Notes under the pieces: model-generated
The model's database searches: none
Told to the model about the DNA's origin: nothing
The model's input: the letters and a program-made list of their open reading frames with translations, nothing else
Assembly (NCBI RefSeq): GCF_030164465.1
Contig: NZ_JASNJE010000015.1
Location: forward strand, 1 to 64,000
Direction: 5' to 3'
Origin: Sedimentitalea xiamensis
Lineage (GTDB): Bacteria; Pseudomonadota; Alphaproteobacteria; Rhodobacterales; Rhodobacteraceae
DNA: 64,000 nucleotides
Shown here: positions 26,339 through 37,697 of the stretch, piece by piece
How positions within the stretch are numbered: the stretch's first letter is position 1
Layout of the letters: the number at the start of each line of letters is the position of its first letter
Position numbers and translations under genes: made by a program

Positions 26339-26827
26339 TCACATGGCAGCCAGCAGAGCTTCGCCACCCGAGACTTCGCAGACGCCCGGCGATTCCTCCT
26401 GGTTGAGAACGCTGACGGTTCCGTCTTCGACCAGCATGGCATAGCGTTTGGAACGCCCGACCAGCCCGGCCGGCGGGGCGTCGAAATCCATGCCGATGGC
26501 CTTGGTGAACGCGCTTTGCGGGTCCGACAGCATCGTGATCCCGGCTGCGGTTGCGCCAGTGGCGTCACCCCATGCTTTCATGACGAAGGGATCGTTCACC
26601 GAAATGCAGATGATTTCGTCCACGCCCTTGTCGTCGAACTGCGACTTCGTGCGCAAGAAACTCGGGACATGCGCGGAATGGCAGGTCGGGGTGAACGCGC
26701 CGGGAACGGCGAAAACCACGACCTTGCGGCCCTTGGTCTTGTCCGACAGCGCCACCGGAGCCGGCCCTTCGTCGCCCATCTGGACCAGAGTAGCCTCTGG
26801 CAGCTTGTCTCCTTTGGAAATTGTCAT
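26339..26827 (-). CDS. peroxiredoxin, Prx5 type
   Basis: The 162-residue thiol peroxidase has the Prx5/AhpE-like redoxin fold. Peroxidatic Cys49 is in PGAFTPTCHSAHVPSF, with a conserved Thr three residues before it and Arg in VGRSKRYAML. A second cysteine (GVCEVSGGEALL) could be the resolving residue. It reduces hydrogen peroxide and organic peroxides with a glutaredoxin or thioredoxin partner. A strong Shine-Dalgarno (AAAGGGAGA) fixes the ATG at 26827. Divergent from the ferredoxin reductase gene. Confidence 0.95.
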   Translation of the reverse strand: MTISKGDKLPEATLVQMGDEGPAPVALSDKTKGRKVVVFAVPGAFTPTCHSAHVPSFLRTKSQFDDKGVDEIICISVNDPFVMKAWGDATGATAAGITMLSDPQSAFTKAIGMDFDAPPAGLVGRSKRYAMLVEDGTVSVLNQEESPGVCEVSGGEALLAAM

Positions 26828-26919
26828 GCTGTCTCCCTTTCGTTGCGATGTGTTTGCCGTTGCAGCGCATATAGGATTAATGGTCATCGGAGCAATTCTT
26901 GCAAGGGCACTGAGGAAAG

Positions 26920-28131
26920 ATGAGCCATATTGTCGTGATCGGGGCGGGGCAGGCCGGGGCATCCCTGGTCGCGATGCTGCGCAAGGACGGATTCGACGGC
27001 GAGATTACCCTGATCGGCGCCGAACCTGTCGTTCCCTACCAGCGCCCGCCGCTGAGCAAGGCTTACCTGCTGGGCGAAATGGCGGTCGAACGGCTGTATC
27101 TGCGGCCCGAGAAATTCTATGCGAACCAGAACATCGCCCTGCGCCTCGGTCAGCCTGTGACGGCGATCGATCCGGTCGGGAAAACGGTGACGGTTGCCGG
27201 CGACGTGATCCGGTATGACCAGTTGGCGCTGACGACCGGATCGCAGCCGCATCGCCTTCCGGCAGCGATTGGTGGCGACCTGGAAGGCGTGTTTGTCGTG
27301 CGCACGCTGGCCGATGTCGATGCGATGGCGGCGTCGGTGACGGAGGGTGCGCGCGCCCTGATCGTCGGTGGCGGCTATATCGGGCTGGAAGCGGCGGCGG
27401 TGGCCGCCAAACGCGGCGTCGCCGTGACGCTGGTGGAAATGGCGGACCGCATCCTGCAACGGGTCGCCTGCCCCGAGACGAGCGCCTTTTTTCGTGATCT
27501 GCACCGGGATCACGGTGTCGACATCCGCGAAGGAGTCGGGCTTGAACGCCTGGCAGGATCGGATGGCCGCGTGACCGGGGCGGTTCTTGCGGATGGCACC
27601 ACGCTGGATGTGGATTTCGTCATTGTCGGCGTCGGTATCTTTCCGTCCACCGACCTTGCGGAACGGGCCGGGCTGGCGCTGAACAACGGAATTGAAGTCG
27701 ACGATTTCGGGCGAACCTCCGATCCGGAGATCTGGGCGGCTGGCGACTGCGCCTGTTTTCCACATGATGGCGGGCGGCTTCGGTTGGAAAGCGTCCCGAA
27801 CGCAATCGACCAGGCGGAATGCGTGGCCCGAAACATGCTGGGGGCGCAGGAACGATACATCCCCAGGCCGTGGTTCTGGTCGGATCAGTATGACGTGAAG
27901 CTGCAAATCGCGGGTTTGAACACCGGCTACGACCGGATCGTCACGAGGACGGGCGACAAGGGCGCGGTGTCATTCTGGTATTTCAAGGGGGACAAGCTCC
28001 TGGCGGTGGACGCGATGAACGACCCGCGGGCCTACCTGATCGGAAAACGCCTGATCGACGCGGGAAGAACGGCTGATCCCGAAGCGATTGCCGATCCCGA
28101 AACCGATCTGAAGGCGCTGCTGGCCTCGTGA
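26920..28131 (+). CDS. FAD/NAD-dependent ferredoxin reductase (putidaredoxin reductase type)
   Basis: The 403-residue flavoenzyme has two dinucleotide folds: VVIGAGQAGASLVA at the N-terminus for FAD and LIVGGGYIGLEAAAVAA near residue 145 for NADH. The segment PYQRPPLSKAYLLG and the later EIWAAGDCACFP are typical of reductases that feed electrons to [2Fe-2S] ferredoxins of P450 or dioxygenase systems. No ferredoxin or oxygenase gene lies next to it, so its partner is unknown. The stop overlaps the GTG start of rsmD. Confidence 0.92.
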   Translation: MSHIVVIGAGQAGASLVAMLRKDGFDGEITLIGAEPVVPYQRPPLSKAYLLGEMAVERLYLRPEKFYANQNIALRLGQPVTAIDPVGKTVTVAGDVIRYDQLALTTGSQPHRLPAAIGGDLEGVFVVRTLADVDAMAASVTEGARALIVGGGYIGLEAAAVAAKRGVAVTLVEMADRILQRVACPETSAFFRDLHRDHGVDIREGVGLERLAGSDGRVTGAVLADGTTLDVDFVIVGVGIFPSTDLAERAGLALNNGIEVDDFGRTSDPEIWAAGDCACFPHDGGRLRLESVPNAIDQAECVARNMLGAQERYIPRPWFWSDQYDVKLQIAGLNTGYDRIVTRTGDKGAVSFWYFKGDKLLAVDAMNDPRAYLIGKRLIDAGRTADPEAIADPETDLKALLAS

Positions 28132-28688
28132 GAATCATCGCCGGAAACCTGCGCGGGCGCGTGCTGGCCAGCGTCGGCAAGGGCGATGCGGCGGCGCATC
28201 TGCGGCCGACCGCCGACCGGGTGCGCGAAAGCCTGTTCAACGTCCTTGTGCATCGGCACGACCTGGACGGAGCGCGGGTTCTGGATCTGTTCGCGGGAAC
28301 CGGGGCGCTGGGTCTTGAGGCCCTGTCGCGCGGCGCGGCGCATGTCACCTTCGTGGATGACGGCCGCGCGGCCTGCCGGTTGATACGCAAGAACATCGAA
28401 TTGACGGCGAGCGGCGGAGAGACGGCCCTGTTGCAGGACGATGCCACCCGTCTCGGCGCTTGCGCCGTTGCGCCGTTCGATCTGGTGTTCCTCGATCCGC
28501 CCTACGGCAAGGGTCTGGGCCAACTGGCGCTGGCCGCGGCAACCGCCGGCGGCTGGATCGCGCCGGACGCGCTGATCGTTTGGGAAGAGAACGTCCCGAT
28601 GCCGCCCCCGGCCGGATTCACCGGACTGGACAGCCGCCGCTATGGGGACACCCATGTCACGCTGCTGCGCCATCACGGCGAAGGCTGA
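28128..28688 (+). CDS. rsmD: 16S rRNA (guanine966-N2)-methyltransferase
   Basis: The 186-residue enzyme methylates G966 of 16S rRNA. It opens MRIIAGNLRGR, has the RPTADRVRESLFN stretch, the SAM site LDLFAGTGALGLEALSRGA and the catalytic FLDPPYGKG. It starts with GTG at 28128, overlapping the TGA of the reductase gene (GTGA), which indicates coupled translation. Confidence 0.95.
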   Translation: MRIIAGNLRGRVLASVGKGDAAAHLRPTADRVRESLFNVLVHRHDLDGARVLDLFAGTGALGLEALSRGAAHVTFVDDGRAACRLIRKNIELTASGGETALLQDDATRLGACAVAPFDLVFLDPPYGKGLGQLALAAATAGGWIAPDALIVWEENVPMPPPAGFTGLDSRRYGDTHVTLLRHHGEG

Positions 28689-28721
28689 GTTCCGTAGGAT
28701 CTCGTGGTAAGATCCCGGCCC

Positions 28722-28913
28722 ATGATCGACGTGCAGAAACTTCCTCTGTGGCACCGGGTCCGGTCAGACCCGTCGCAGGGTGCCACGCGCTCCGCTCCCC
28801 GCCGGCGCAATGCGCCGGTGTTCATTCACGACGCGGTAACGCCGCTGCGCAATGAAACCATTCTTCTGAAGATGCTGCGCGATCAGGCGGCAACGGATGA
28901 TGATCAATCGTAG
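28722..28913 (+). CDS. small hypothetical protein
   Basis: A 63-codon frame starts MIDVQKLPLWHRVRSD and ends RDQAATDDDQS. It looks protein-like: amphipathic, with a VFIHDAVTPLRNETILLKML helix. It lies between rsmD and the converging map gene, whose end it overlaps by ten bases. I do not recognise it. The start is uncertain; a GTG at 28704 is also in frame. Confidence 0.4.
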   Translation: MIDVQKLPLWHRVRSDPSQGATRSAPRRRNAPVFIHDAVTPLRNETILLKMLRDQAATDDDQS

Positions 28914-29728
28914 GTGGGATGAAACCGCCCGGATGGCGACAGGGTAAAGATTTCGACCCCATCCGACGTGACCCCCACCGAATGTTCGAACTGCGCGGAC
29001 AACGATTTGTCCCGCGTCACCGCCGTCCAATCGTCGGAAAGCGTCTTGGTTTCCGGCCGCCCCAGGTTGACCATCGGTTCAATCGTGAAAAACATGCCCT
29101 CTTCCAGAACCGCGCCCGTGCCTGGTTTGCCGTAGTGCAGTACGTTGGGCGGCGCGTGAAAGACGCGGCCCAGGCCGTGACCGCAGAAGTCGCGGACGAC
29201 GCTCATCCGGTGCGCTTCGACATAGGACTGGATCGCATGGCCGATGTCTCCGAAGGTCTTGCCCGGCCGGACGGTTTCGATCCCCTTCATCAGGGCGTCG
29301 TGCGTCACCTGTATCAACCGTTCCGCCTTGCGGGGCAGTTTTCCGGCGACATACATCCGGCTCGTGTCACCGAACCAGCCATCCAGAATCACCGTCACGT
29401 CGATGTTCAGGATATCGCCGTCCTTCAGTGTCTTGCTGCTGGGAATCCCGTGGCAGACCACGTGATTGACGGAAATGCAGCTGGCGTGCTGATAGCCCTT
29501 GTACCCGATCGTCGCCGATTTCGCCCCGGCGGCTTCGACCAGGTCGGTGATCGTCCTGTCGATCGCTTCGGTTGTCTGGCCGACGGCGACTTCCGACGCT
29601 ATTTCGTCCAGGATACGGGCCGCCAGGGCGCCCGCAGCATGCATTCCGGCGAAATCCGCCCGATCGTAGATTCGAATGCCATCCTTGGTGAGACGACCGC
29701 GAAGTTCGTTGTTCAATGGTGACTCCAT
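28904..29728 (-). CDS. map: methionine aminopeptidase, type I
   Basis: The 274-residue metalloenzyme removes the N-terminal methionine from new proteins. Metal and substrate residues appear in HASCISVNHVVCHGIPS, NIDVTVILDGWFGDTSRMY (two aspartates), DFCGHGLGRVFHAPP (histidine), FFTIEPMV and QFEHSVGVT (glutamates). Length is usual for type I enzymes of this group. It is followed divergently, 54 bases upstream, by the end of sfsA on the same strand, so the two may share a transcript. Confidence 0.96.
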   Translation of the reverse strand: MESPLNNELRGRLTKDGIRIYDRADFAGMHAAGALAARILDEIASEVAVGQTTEAIDRTITDLVEAAGAKSATIGYKGYQHASCISVNHVVCHGIPSSKTLKDGDILNIDVTVILDGWFGDTSRMYVAGKLPRKAERLIQVTHDALMKGIETVRPGKTFGDIGHAIQSYVEAHRMSVVRDFCGHGLGRVFHAPPNVLHYGKPGTGAVLEEGMFFTIEPMVNLGRPETKTLSDDWTAVTRDKSLSAQFEHSVGVTSDGVEIFTLSPSGRFHPTYD

Positions 29729-29782
29729 TTCGTTCCCGTCGATCCCTATTTAATGCGCTTGTCGCAAAAGAACCAGAGGTTG

Positions 29783-30487
29783 TCAGAACGCTGTTGCGAC
29801 CGGCTTTCCGACATCGATGGCTTCGGTCGAAATCCGGGTTCCGTAGCACAGGGTTTCGACCCCTTTTTCCGTCGCGGCGCGAAAGGCGCGCGCGTAAGCG
29901 GGGTCAATGTCGCGCGCCAGGTCGAACCGGGTGCAATCCGTGCGCTGGACCAGGTACAGCATGATGGCGCGATGCCCGGCCTGAGCCATTTCGGCCAGTT
30001 CGTCCAGATGTTTGGCGCCGCGCGCCGTGACCGAATCGGGAAACTCGGCGAGCCCGGCCTGCCGGCTGAGGGTGACGCTTTTGACTTCCACGTAGGCGTC
30101 CGGAAGACCGGACTGCGACAGAAGGAAATCGATCCGGCTGGACCGGCCGTATTTCACTTCGGCCCGCAGGGTTTCATAGGTGGCCAGTTCGGGGATCCGC
30201 CGATCCTGCAACGCGGCCTTGAGCGCGCGGTTCGGAACCGAGGTATCGACGCCGGTGAAGTCGCCGTTCTCGTGGTCCACCAGGCGCCAGCCGAAACCGA
30301 GCTTCCGGCGCGGGTCGTCGTTCGGTTCCAGCCAGATCTTCGTTCCCGGTTCGGCAAGACCGGACATCGAACCGGGGTTCGCGCAATGGGCCGTGATTTC
30401 GCGGCCGTCCTCCAGCCGGCAGTCGGCGAGAAACCGTTTGTAGCGGCGGATCAGCCGGGCGGGAACAAGAGGGGTTTCAAAACGCAT
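29783..30487 (-). CDS. sfsA: SfsA family protein (sugar fermentation stimulation)
   Basis: This 234-residue SfsA homologue starts MRFETPLVPARLIRRYKRFL and has HCANPGSM, FDLARDIDPAYARAF and the YVEVKSVTL strand of its nuclease-like fold. In Escherichia coli it was linked to maltose metabolism and DNA binding; its real role is unclear. The ATG at 30487 begins the family homology. A near-consensus -10 box ends only nine bases before it, so the mRNA is probably leaderless. Confidence 0.93.
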   Translation of the reverse strand: MRFETPLVPARLIRRYKRFLADCRLEDGREITAHCANPGSMSGLAEPGTKIWLEPNDDPRRKLGFGWRLVDHENGDFTGVDTSVPNRALKAALQDRRIPELATYETLRAEVKYGRSSRIDFLLSQSGLPDAYVEVKSVTLSRQAGLAEFPDSVTARGAKHLDELAEMAQAGHRAIMLYLVQRTDCTRFDLARDIDPAYARAFRAATEKGVETLCYGTRISTEAIDVGKPVATAF

Positions 30488-30496
30488 GACGCGGGG

Positions 30497-30523
30497 ATTA
30501 TACCTGCGACACGATCCATTCAA
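30497..30523 (-). promoter_or_regulatory. predicted sigma-70 promoter of sfsA
   Basis: On the minus strand TTGAAT (30523-30518) and TATAAT (30502-30497) are separated by 15 bases. The -10 box is perfect; the spacer is short. Transcription would start at about 30490, within a few bases of the sfsA ATG (30487), giving a leaderless message. This is inferred from sequence only. Confidence 0.5.
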
Positions 30524-30535
30524 GGGAGGCACGTC

Positions 30536-31258
30536 ATGGCCAATCCGACCGCCGCCATGCTGGTCATCGGCGACGAGATCCTGTCAGGCCGCACACGGGA
30601 TGCGAACATGCATTTCCTTGCCGGAGAGCTGACGAAGCACGGGATCGACCTGAAGGAGGTGCGGATCGTCAGCGATGACCGTCCCGCGATCGTCGCCGCG
30701 GTCAAGGCATTGTCGGATGCACATGACACCGTGTTCACGAGCGGCGGAATCGGCCCGACGCATGATGATATCACCGCCGACTGCATCGCCGCCGCCTTCG
30801 ACGCGGCCATCGACATCCGGGACGATGCGCGCGCGATCCTGCAGGCGCATTACGACAAGACCGGCCTGGAACTGAACGCCGCCCGCCTGCGGATGGCGCG
30901 GATACCGGAAGGCGCGACGCTGATCGACAATCCGGTGTCGATGGCGCCGGGATTCACCATCGGCAATGTGCATGTCATGGCCGGCGTGCCGTCGGTTTTC
31001 CAGGCCATGGTCGCCAGCGTCCTGCCGACCCTGACCGGCGGCGCGCCGCTGTTGTCCCAGACCCTGCGCGTTTTTCGCGGCGAGGGCGATATCGCCGAGT
31101 TGCTCTCGCAACTGGCGGACCGGTTCTCGGACCTGTCGATAGGGTGTTACCCGTTCCAGAAAGAGGGTGCTTTCGGCGCCAACATCGTGATCCGCGGGTC
31201 CGATGGCGCACGTGTCGATGCGGCCATGACCGAGTTGGCGAAAGAGTTGGACACGTGA
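30536..31258 (+). CDS. CinA N-terminal/MoCF-type molybdopterin-binding protein
   Basis: The 240-residue protein is the molybdopterin-binding (MoaB/Mog-like) half of CinA, with MLVIGDEILSGRTRDAN, FTSGGIGPTHDDIT and the PGFTIGNVHVMAGVP segment. It lacks the C-terminal nicotinamide-nucleotide amidase domain of full CinA, which in this group is often a separate gene. It starts at 30536 behind AAGGGAGG. Its stop overlaps the GTG of the next gene (GTGA). The exact substrate is not established. Confidence 0.9.
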   Translation: MANPTAAMLVIGDEILSGRTRDANMHFLAGELTKHGIDLKEVRIVSDDRPAIVAAVKALSDAHDTVFTSGGIGPTHDDITADCIAAAFDAAIDIRDDARAILQAHYDKTGLELNAARLRMARIPEGATLIDNPVSMAPGFTIGNVHVMAGVPSVFQAMVASVLPTLTGGAPLLSQTLRVFRGEGDIAELLSQLADRFSDLSIGCYPFQKEGAFGANIVIRGSDGARVDAAMTELAKELDT

Positions 31259-31992
31259 GCATAGAACGGCATTCGTGGTTCGAGGCGATCGACGGGACCT
31301 GGCCCGCCGCTCGCTATGACAGGCTTGGCCCCTGGATGATCCGCTGCGGCCGGTGCGGCGGCAACCGGGTCTCGGCGGCGTCGCTCGCTGCCGCTGGCGC
31401 CGCTTCGACGGATGCGGATATCGACAGGGCCGAGGCCGCGATGCAGGACATGGGTCAGCCGCGGATCTTCATGATCCGTCCCGGCGAAACCGATCTTGAC
31501 CGGCAGCTTGAAATCCGGGGCTACGCGATCAAGGACCCGGTGACGATCTATGCCTGCGACCCGCAGCACCTGATGACGGAACAGATTCCGCGGGTGACGG
31601 TCTTCAGCATCTGGGAACCCTTGGCGATCATGCGGGAAATCTGGGCGTCCGGGGGGATTGGCCCGGAACGGCTGGCCGTCATGGAACGCGCCGCGGGTCC
31701 CAAGACCGGGTTCCTCGCGCGTCATCGGGACAAACCGGCGGGCGTCGCATTCGCCGCCATCCACGACCGGGTGGCGATGGTGCATGCGGTCGAGATCCTG
31801 GCGCACCAGCGCCGGGCCGGGATGGGCCGATGGATCATGCGCGCCGCTGCGTTCTGGGCGGCCGAAAACCAGGCCGATACCCTTGCCGTTATGTGCACGG
31901 TCCAGAATGTCGCCGCGAATGCGCTCTACGCTTCCCTCGGGATGCAGGCTGTGGGACAGTATCATTATCGCCACTTGCCAGACGGAGCCTGA
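31255..31992 (+). CDS. GNAT-family N-acetyltransferase
   Basis: The 245-residue protein has a GNAT fold in its C-terminal half: VAFAAIHDRVAMVHAVEILAHQ followed by RRAGMGRWIMRAAAFWA (acetyl-CoA loop) and NVAANALYASLGMQ. The N-terminal half has a CGRCGG stretch and is less conserved. The substrate is unknown. It begins with GTG at 31255 overlapping the stop of the CinA-like gene and is followed after 6 bases by an AhpD-like gene, so these form an operon. Confidence 0.88.
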   Translation: MSIERHSWFEAIDGTWPAARYDRLGPWMIRCGRCGGNRVSAASLAAAGAASTDADIDRAEAAMQDMGQPRIFMIRPGETDLDRQLEIRGYAIKDPVTIYACDPQHLMTEQIPRVTVFSIWEPLAIMREIWASGGIGPERLAVMERAAGPKTGFLARHRDKPAGVAFAAIHDRVAMVHAVEILAHQRRAGMGRWIMRAAAFWAAENQADTLAVMCTVQNVAANALYASLGMQAVGQYHYRHLPDGA

Positions 31993-31998
31993 AGCCGA

Positions 31999-32571
31999 AT
32001 GACCGACAAGTCCCGCCCCACCTCGCTCGATCTTCCGATGGTGGATCCCTTGCCCGAAGCGACCCGGAAGTATTTCGACATCTGCATGGAAAAGCTGGGA
32101 ATGGTCCCGAATGTGTTGAAAGCGAACGCGTTCGACATCGACAAGCTGAACGCCTTCACCGGCATGTACAACGACCTGATGTTGGCGGACAGCGGGCTGA
32201 GCAAGCTGGAACGCGAGATGATCGCGGTCGTCGTTTCGTCCATCAACCGCTGTTTTTACTGTCTCGTCGCCCATGGCGCGGCGGTGCGGCAATTGTCCGG
32301 CGACCCGATCCTCGGAGAGATGCTGGTGATGAACTATCGCGTTGCGCCGCTGGATGCGCGCCAGCGCGGGATGCTCGATTTCGCCGCCAAGATGACGACC
32401 GCCAGCGCGACCATCGACGAGGCCGACCGGCAGGGCCTGCGTGATCTCGGGTTCAGCGACCGCGACATCTGGGACATCGCGAATGTCGCCGGGTTCTTCA
32501 ATATGACCAACCGCGTCGCCAGCGCCACGGCGATGCATCCCAACGACGAGTATCACGCGCAATTCAGATGA
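31999..32571 (+). CDS. AhpD-like peroxidase-related protein (carboxymuconolactone decarboxylase family)
   Basis: This 190-residue protein is of the peroxidase-related (AhpD-type) class. The redox motif CFYC sits in SSINRCFYCLVAHGAAVR, preceded by LSKLEREMIAVVVS. The histidine of VAHG completes the proton relay of AhpD. It is likely a cytoplasmic antioxidant enzyme. Its stop overlaps the start of the OmpA-like gene (ATGA). Confidence 0.92.
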   Translation: MTDKSRPTSLDLPMVDPLPEATRKYFDICMEKLGMVPNVLKANAFDIDKLNAFTGMYNDLMLADSGLSKLEREMIAVVVSSINRCFYCLVAHGAAVRQLSGDPILGEMLVMNYRVAPLDARQRGMLDFAAKMTTASATIDEADRQGLRDLGFSDRDIWDIANVAGFFNMTNRVASATAMHPNDEYHAQFR

Positions 32572-33503
32572 TCCCGCGCCTTGCCCTTGTCGGCCTGTGT
32601 CTTGGTCCGCCTGTTCCTGTCCTCGCCGCCGATGGGCTGACCATGCCGGACGGGGCCCGTCAGCTGGCCGAGCGTGTCAGCGCGCTGGACAGCTACGATT
32701 TGCCGGTCGGCGGGTTTTCCGGGGGCGCGATCCCGATCCGCAGGTTCGAAGGCCGGGTCGATCGGCAGACATGGCGGATCGACGGCGGCAGCAAGACGAC
32801 GCTCCAGGTCTTGTCGCCGCTGCGCGATCAGATCGTCGCGGATGGGTATGACCTGCTGTTTCAATGCGAGGACAGGGTCTGTGGCGGGTTCGATTTTCGC
32901 TTCGGAACCGAGGTCGTCCCGGCCCCGGACATGCATGTGGACATCCGGAACTACCGCTTCGTTTCGGCGATGCGCGGCCCGGACGAGGCCTTGAGCCTGC
33001 TTGTCAGCCGAAGCCGCAACGGCGCCTATGTGCAGATTATCCGGGTCTCTCCGCCGGTCGAAGACGCCGAGACGGTCGCGGTGCCGACTGCCGAGGATTC
33101 CGGGCGTGATGGCCCCGCAGACCTGCCGGACCTGGCCGCCGAACTGGTGGCAGAGGGCCATGTGGTGTTGTCCGATCTTGATTTCTCGACCGGCGAGACC
33201 GTGTTGGGGGCGGGGCCGTTTGCCTCGGTCGAACAACTGGCGGCATACCTGCGCGATACCCCCGATCAGCGGATCGCGCTTGTCGGCCACACCGACAGCA
33301 CCGGGTCGCTCGATGCCAATGTGTTGTTGTCAAAACGCCGTGCAGAGGCGGTGAAAGACCGGCTCGTTTCCGGCTATGGGCTGGCGGAGGGCCGGATCGA
33401 CGCCGAAGGCATGGGATATCTGGCCCCGGTGGCGTCCAACCTGACGGAACAGGGGCGCACCGCGAACCGCCGTGTCGAAGCGATCCTGCTGTCCACGCGC
33501 TGA
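32568..33503 (+). CDS. OmpA-family envelope protein
   Basis: The 311-residue protein has a signal peptide (LALVGLCLGPPVPVLA) and a unique N-terminal domain with one cysteine pair (FQCEDRVCGGFDF). It ends in a C-terminal OmpA peptidoglycan-binding domain (about 195-310; IALVGHTDSTGSLDANVLLSKRRAE and the NRRVEAILL end). It should sit in the periplasm or outer membrane and hold the peptidoglycan. It is the last gene of the CinA-GNAT-AhpD run. Confidence 0.92.
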   Translation: MIPRLALVGLCLGPPVPVLAADGLTMPDGARQLAERVSALDSYDLPVGGFSGGAIPIRRFEGRVDRQTWRIDGGSKTTLQVLSPLRDQIVADGYDLLFQCEDRVCGGFDFRFGTEVVPAPDMHVDIRNYRFVSAMRGPDEALSLLVSRSRNGAYVQIIRVSPPVEDAETVAVPTAEDSGRDGPADLPDLAAELVAEGHVVLSDLDFSTGETVLGAGPFASVEQLAAYLRDTPDQRIALVGHTDSTGSLDANVLLSKRRAEAVKDRLVSGYGLAEGRIDAEGMGYLAPVASNLTEQGRTANRRVEAILLSTR

Positions 33504-33550
33504 CGCAGGCATGCAAAACCGCCATGATGCGGAGGTCGCGTTCCGGATGA

Positions 33551-34456
33551 TCACCAGTCTTTCGGGCCTTTCTCGGCAAAGGCCCGAACCAGGAAATCGA
33601 TGAACGCCCGGACCTTGGGTTGGGTGAACCGGCCGGGCGGATAAACCGCGTAGATACCCTGGATTTCGGCGGGAAGCGACGGCATCGCGTCTTCGACCAA
33701 TCCCTTTTCCAGCGCATGCGCGTAAAGAAAGCTTGGGAGATAGGCGATCCCCAGCCCTGCGATGGCCGCGTTGAGAAGGGATTGGCCGTCATTCACGCTG
33801 AGCCAGCCCGCCGTGCGGACCTGCCGTTTCTCGCCGGACGGGGCGGTCAGTTTCCAGACATTTCCGCTGGATTGGTTCGAATAGTGCAGCAGCTTGTGCG
33901 CGTTCAGATCGTCGATCTTCTGCGGCCGGCCGTATTTCTCGAAATAGGACGGCGCGGCGATCATGCGTTTTTCGGTTTCGGTCAGCTTGCGGGCGCGCAG
34001 GGTGCTGTCCTCCAGTTCGCCGATGCGCACGGCCAGGTCGAATCCTTCGGAAATCAGTTCGACATAGCGGTTGTTCAGCACCATGTTGACGGTGATATCG
34101 GGAAAATCGACCAGAAAATCGCTGAGCACCGGGGACAGGTGGTTGACGCCGAAATCGGTGGCGACGCTGATGCGCAACAGGCCCGACGGCGCCGATTGCA
34201 TCGAGGTCACGAGCGCGTCGGCCTCGCCCGCGTCGTTGAGGACGCGCCGGGCGCGATCGTAATAGGCGAGTCCGATTTCGGTCGGGCTGACGCGCCGGGT
34301 CGTGCGGTTCAGAAGGCGCGCGCCCAGACGTGCTTCGAGACTGGACACATGCTTGGAAACGGCGGATTTCGAGATACCCATCTTCTTGGCCGCATCCGTG
34401 AAGCCGCCCTGGTCCACCACATTGGCGAAGGCTTCCATTTCGGTCAGTCGGTCCAT
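33551..34456 (-). CDS. LysR-family transcriptional regulator
   Basis: The 301-residue protein has a LysR helix-turn-helix at residues 1-60 (MEAFANVVDQGGFTDAAKKM, SKSAVSKHVSSLEARLGARLL) and an effector-binding domain of the CrgA/DsdC-like group. Start at 34456 behind GAGGAAAGAG. It is divergent from the DUF4399 gene, 251 bases away. A perfect palindrome lies just upstream of its ribosome site. The regulated genes are not known. Confidence 0.93.
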   Translation of the reverse strand: MDRLTEMEAFANVVDQGGFTDAAKKMGISKSAVSKHVSSLEARLGARLLNRTTRRVSPTEIGLAYYDRARRVLNDAGEADALVTSMQSAPSGLLRISVATDFGVNHLSPVLSDFLVDFPDITVNMVLNNRYVELISEGFDLAVRIGELEDSTLRARKLTETEKRMIAAPSYFEKYGRPQKIDDLNAHKLLHYSNQSSGNVWKLTAPSGEKRQVRTAGWLSVNDGQSLLNAAIAGLGIAYLPSFLYAHALEKGLVEDAMPSLPAEIQGIYAVYPPGRFTQPKVRAFIDFLVRAFAEKGPKDW

Positions 34457-34471
34457 GCTCTTTCCTCGGGT

Positions 34472-34489
34472 GGGCTGATGCGTCAGCCC
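34472..34489. promoter_or_regulatory. perfect palindrome upstream of the LysR-type gene
   Basis: GGGCTGA (34472-34478) and TCAGCCC (34483-34489) form a perfect 7-bp dyad with a 4-base centre, 15 bases before the LysR-gene ATG and adjoining its Shine-Dalgarno. It could be an autoregulatory operator or an mRNA hairpin limiting translation. Confidence 0.35.
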
Positions 34490-34707
34490 CCATCTATCCG
34501 GAAAATCTGGGCAAGAACGCGGCGGCCTTGGGATAATATCGCGGTTTTGTCGCGGATCGTCTGCGAATCCTGAACCATTCAAGCACGAAGGACAGGACGG
34601 GTCCGTTGGCGGGCGGGCACCGATAGAGGCTTTATTCCGGATCCGATCTGACGCAGGGTGCAAGGCGCACTATCTGTTTTTCATCAAGTCTGACCCAAGG
34701 AGTTGCC

Positions 34708-35148
34708 ATGAAGCCCCTGTTGATCGCCGCCGTCGTTGCCGTGCTGGGCATGCCTCTCCTGGCCGGGGGCGAAACGCCGGCCAACCCGGATGCCCGCGCC
34801 TATTTCGTCAACCTCAAGGATGGCGATACCGTCTCTTCGCCGCTGACAATCGTGTTCGGCCTGACCGGCATGGGCGTCGCTCCCGCCGGGTCGGAAAAGG
34901 AGATGACGGGCCATCATCACCTGCTGATCAACCGTGCCCCGTTCGGCGAGGGTGACGCAGGCGCGGACGAACTTTCCAGCGGCCTGCCGTCGGACGAGAA
35001 CCACATGCATTTCGGCGGCGGCCAGACAGAGGTGACGCTGGACCTGCCGCCGGGAACTCACACGCTGCAACTGGTGCTTGGCGATGCCGGGCACGTGGCG
35101 CATGCCACGCCGATTGTATCCGAGGTGATAACGATTACAGTCAAGTAG
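34708..35148 (+). CDS. DUF4399 periplasmic protein
   Basis: The 146-residue protein has a signal peptide (IAAVVAVLGMPLLAGG) and a DUF4399 domain with NLKDGDTVSSPLTIVFGL, GHHHLLIN and ENHMHFGGGQTEVTLDLPPG. The many histidines suggest metal binding, possibly copper, but the function of the family is not known. Shine-Dalgarno AAGGAG. A perfect hairpin follows the stop. Confidence 0.88.
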   Translation: MKPLLIAAVVAVLGMPLLAGGETPANPDARAYFVNLKDGDTVSSPLTIVFGLTGMGVAPAGSEKEMTGHHHLLINRAPFGEGDAGADELSSGLPSDENHMHFGGGQTEVTLDLPPGTHTLQLVLGDAGHVAHATPIVSEVITITVK

Positions 35149-35149
35149 A

Positions 35150-35174
35150 ACGGCCTGCGTTTCGGGCAGGCCGT
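35150..35174 (+). terminator. hairpin after the DUF4399 gene
   Basis: ACGGCCTGC (35150-35158) and GCAGGCCGT (35166-35174) form a perfect 9-bp stem with a 7-base loop two bases after the stop codon. No U tract follows. Confidence 0.6.
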
Positions 35175-35199
35175 CCCATCGGCAGCAGGAGGCAAGATC

Positions 35200-37655
<2,456 letters not shown>

Positions 37656-37697
37656 TCAGCCTTGCTAGACAGGGACGATCCACAAGGAGCCTTGCCG

